Origin: Deltaproteobacteria bacterium
GTDB lineage: Bacteria; Desulfobacterota; Binatia; Binatales; Binataceae
DNA: 6,506 bases
Assembly (NCBI GenBank): GCA_021799555.1
Contig: JAJZAG010000215.1
Coordinates: 1 to 6,506 of the forward strand
Direction of reading: 5' to 3'
Shown here: positions 6,294 through 6,506 of the stretch, piece by piece
Layout of the letters: each line of letters begins with the position of its first letter
Position numbering within the stretch: the stretch's first letter is position 1
Translations under genes and position numbers: made by a program
Notes under the pieces: model-generated
Database searches by the model: none
Seen by the model: the letters and a program-made list of their open reading frames with translations, nothing else
Told to the model about the DNA's origin: nothing

Positions 6294-6312
6294 CCGACGG
6301 TCGGCTTTATTT
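6294..6312 (+). terminator. Weak terminator-like hairpin between convergent genes
   Basis: CCGA-CGG-TCGG (6294-6304) forms a 4-bp GC-rich stem with a three-base loop, followed on the plus strand by CTTTATTT. It begins 29 bp after the alpha/beta hydrolase stop and runs into the last codons of the convergent gene. The stem is short, so termination would be inefficient. Confidence 0.25.
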
Positions 6313-6506
6313 GCGCTCCGGACGCCCGAACAAGGCCCGCTGCATCAGCGGGAACAGGTGCCGCTCGTCGCGATCGATCAGGTCGTCGAGGTCCACCGCG
6401 ATAGCGCACAAAGCGCGCGCTCCGCGCCGCACTTGCGCATCGTCGGCGTGCTCGAAATCGACGCCCTCGACGGTCAGCGTAAGCGCACGCAATCTGCCAA
6501 GCCTCT
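6307..6506 (-). CDS. C-terminal part of an unidentified protein, possibly hemerythrin-like (5' end outside window)
   Basis: Only the last 65 codons and the TAA stop are in the window; the frame stays open to the right edge, so the real start lies outside. The visible part is mostly helical and charged, with VDLDDLIDRDERHLFPLMQRAL near the end. This resembles the last helix of hemerythrin (HHE) domain proteins, where an acidic stretch leads into LFP. However, the histidine expected four positions before the acidic ligand is leucine here, and the ligand itself would be Asp instead of Glu. If it is this family, metal binding may be altered. The gene converges on the alpha/beta hydrolase. An internal TTG at 6492 is a formal start only. 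The coding call rests on an open frame, GC-rich codons and the protein-like helical pattern; the family call is a guess. Confidence 0.5.
   Translation of the reverse strand, partial: RLGRLRALTLTVEGVDFEHADDAQVRRGARALCAIAVDLDDLIDRDERHLFPLMQRALFGRPERK

Overview
The window is a GC-rich bacterial chromosomal segment carrying five complete protein genes, one partial gene at the right edge and two informative intergenic regions. Gene content (Tad pilus pseudopilin-like proteins, a GT22-type membrane mannosyltransferase, a putative lipoprotein phosphodiesterase) and heavy use of C- or G-ending codons suggest a Gram-negative-type, probably environmental bacterium such as a member of the former Deltaproteobacteria or a related uncultured phylum. 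Nothing here fixes the taxon, and there is no sign of phage, insertion sequence, CRISPR or RNA genes.

Layout. Positions 1-109 hold no gene I can support. Positions 110-1589 (minus strand) carry a two-gene unit transcribed TadG-like then TadE-like: a bitopic protein with a large extracytoplasmic domain, and a small pseudopilin with an intact prepilin-type motif. Their 297-bp upstream region (1590-1886) contains an AT-rich promoter-like stretch with a perfect TATAAT on the minus strand, followed by a cluster of dyads built from the repeated unit ACGCAAC/GTTGCGT. Positions 1887-5340 (minus strand) carry a second likely unit: an alkaline-phosphatase-superfamily phosphodiesterase with a lipoprotein-like N-terminus, then a polytopic glycosyltransferase with the hallmark motifs of the Alg9/PIG-B (GT22) mannosyltransferase family. 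From a 106-bp divergent region an alpha/beta hydrolase (5447-6265, plus strand) is read the other way. It converges on a partial minus-strand gene (6307-6506) that may be a diverged hemerythrin-like protein.

How they may work together. The phosphodiesterase and GT22 genes form the most suggestive pair. The same two enzyme superfamilies cooperate in eukaryotic GPI-anchor assembly, where a GT22 enzyme adds mannose and an alkaline-phosphatase-superfamily enzyme adds phosphoethanolamine. A bacterial envelope glycolipid or glycan that receives mannose and has a phospho-group added or removed is therefore a testable idea, not a conclusion. The TadG/TadE pair belongs to Flp/Tad pilus machinery, but no ATPase, secretin or major pilin gene lies in this window.
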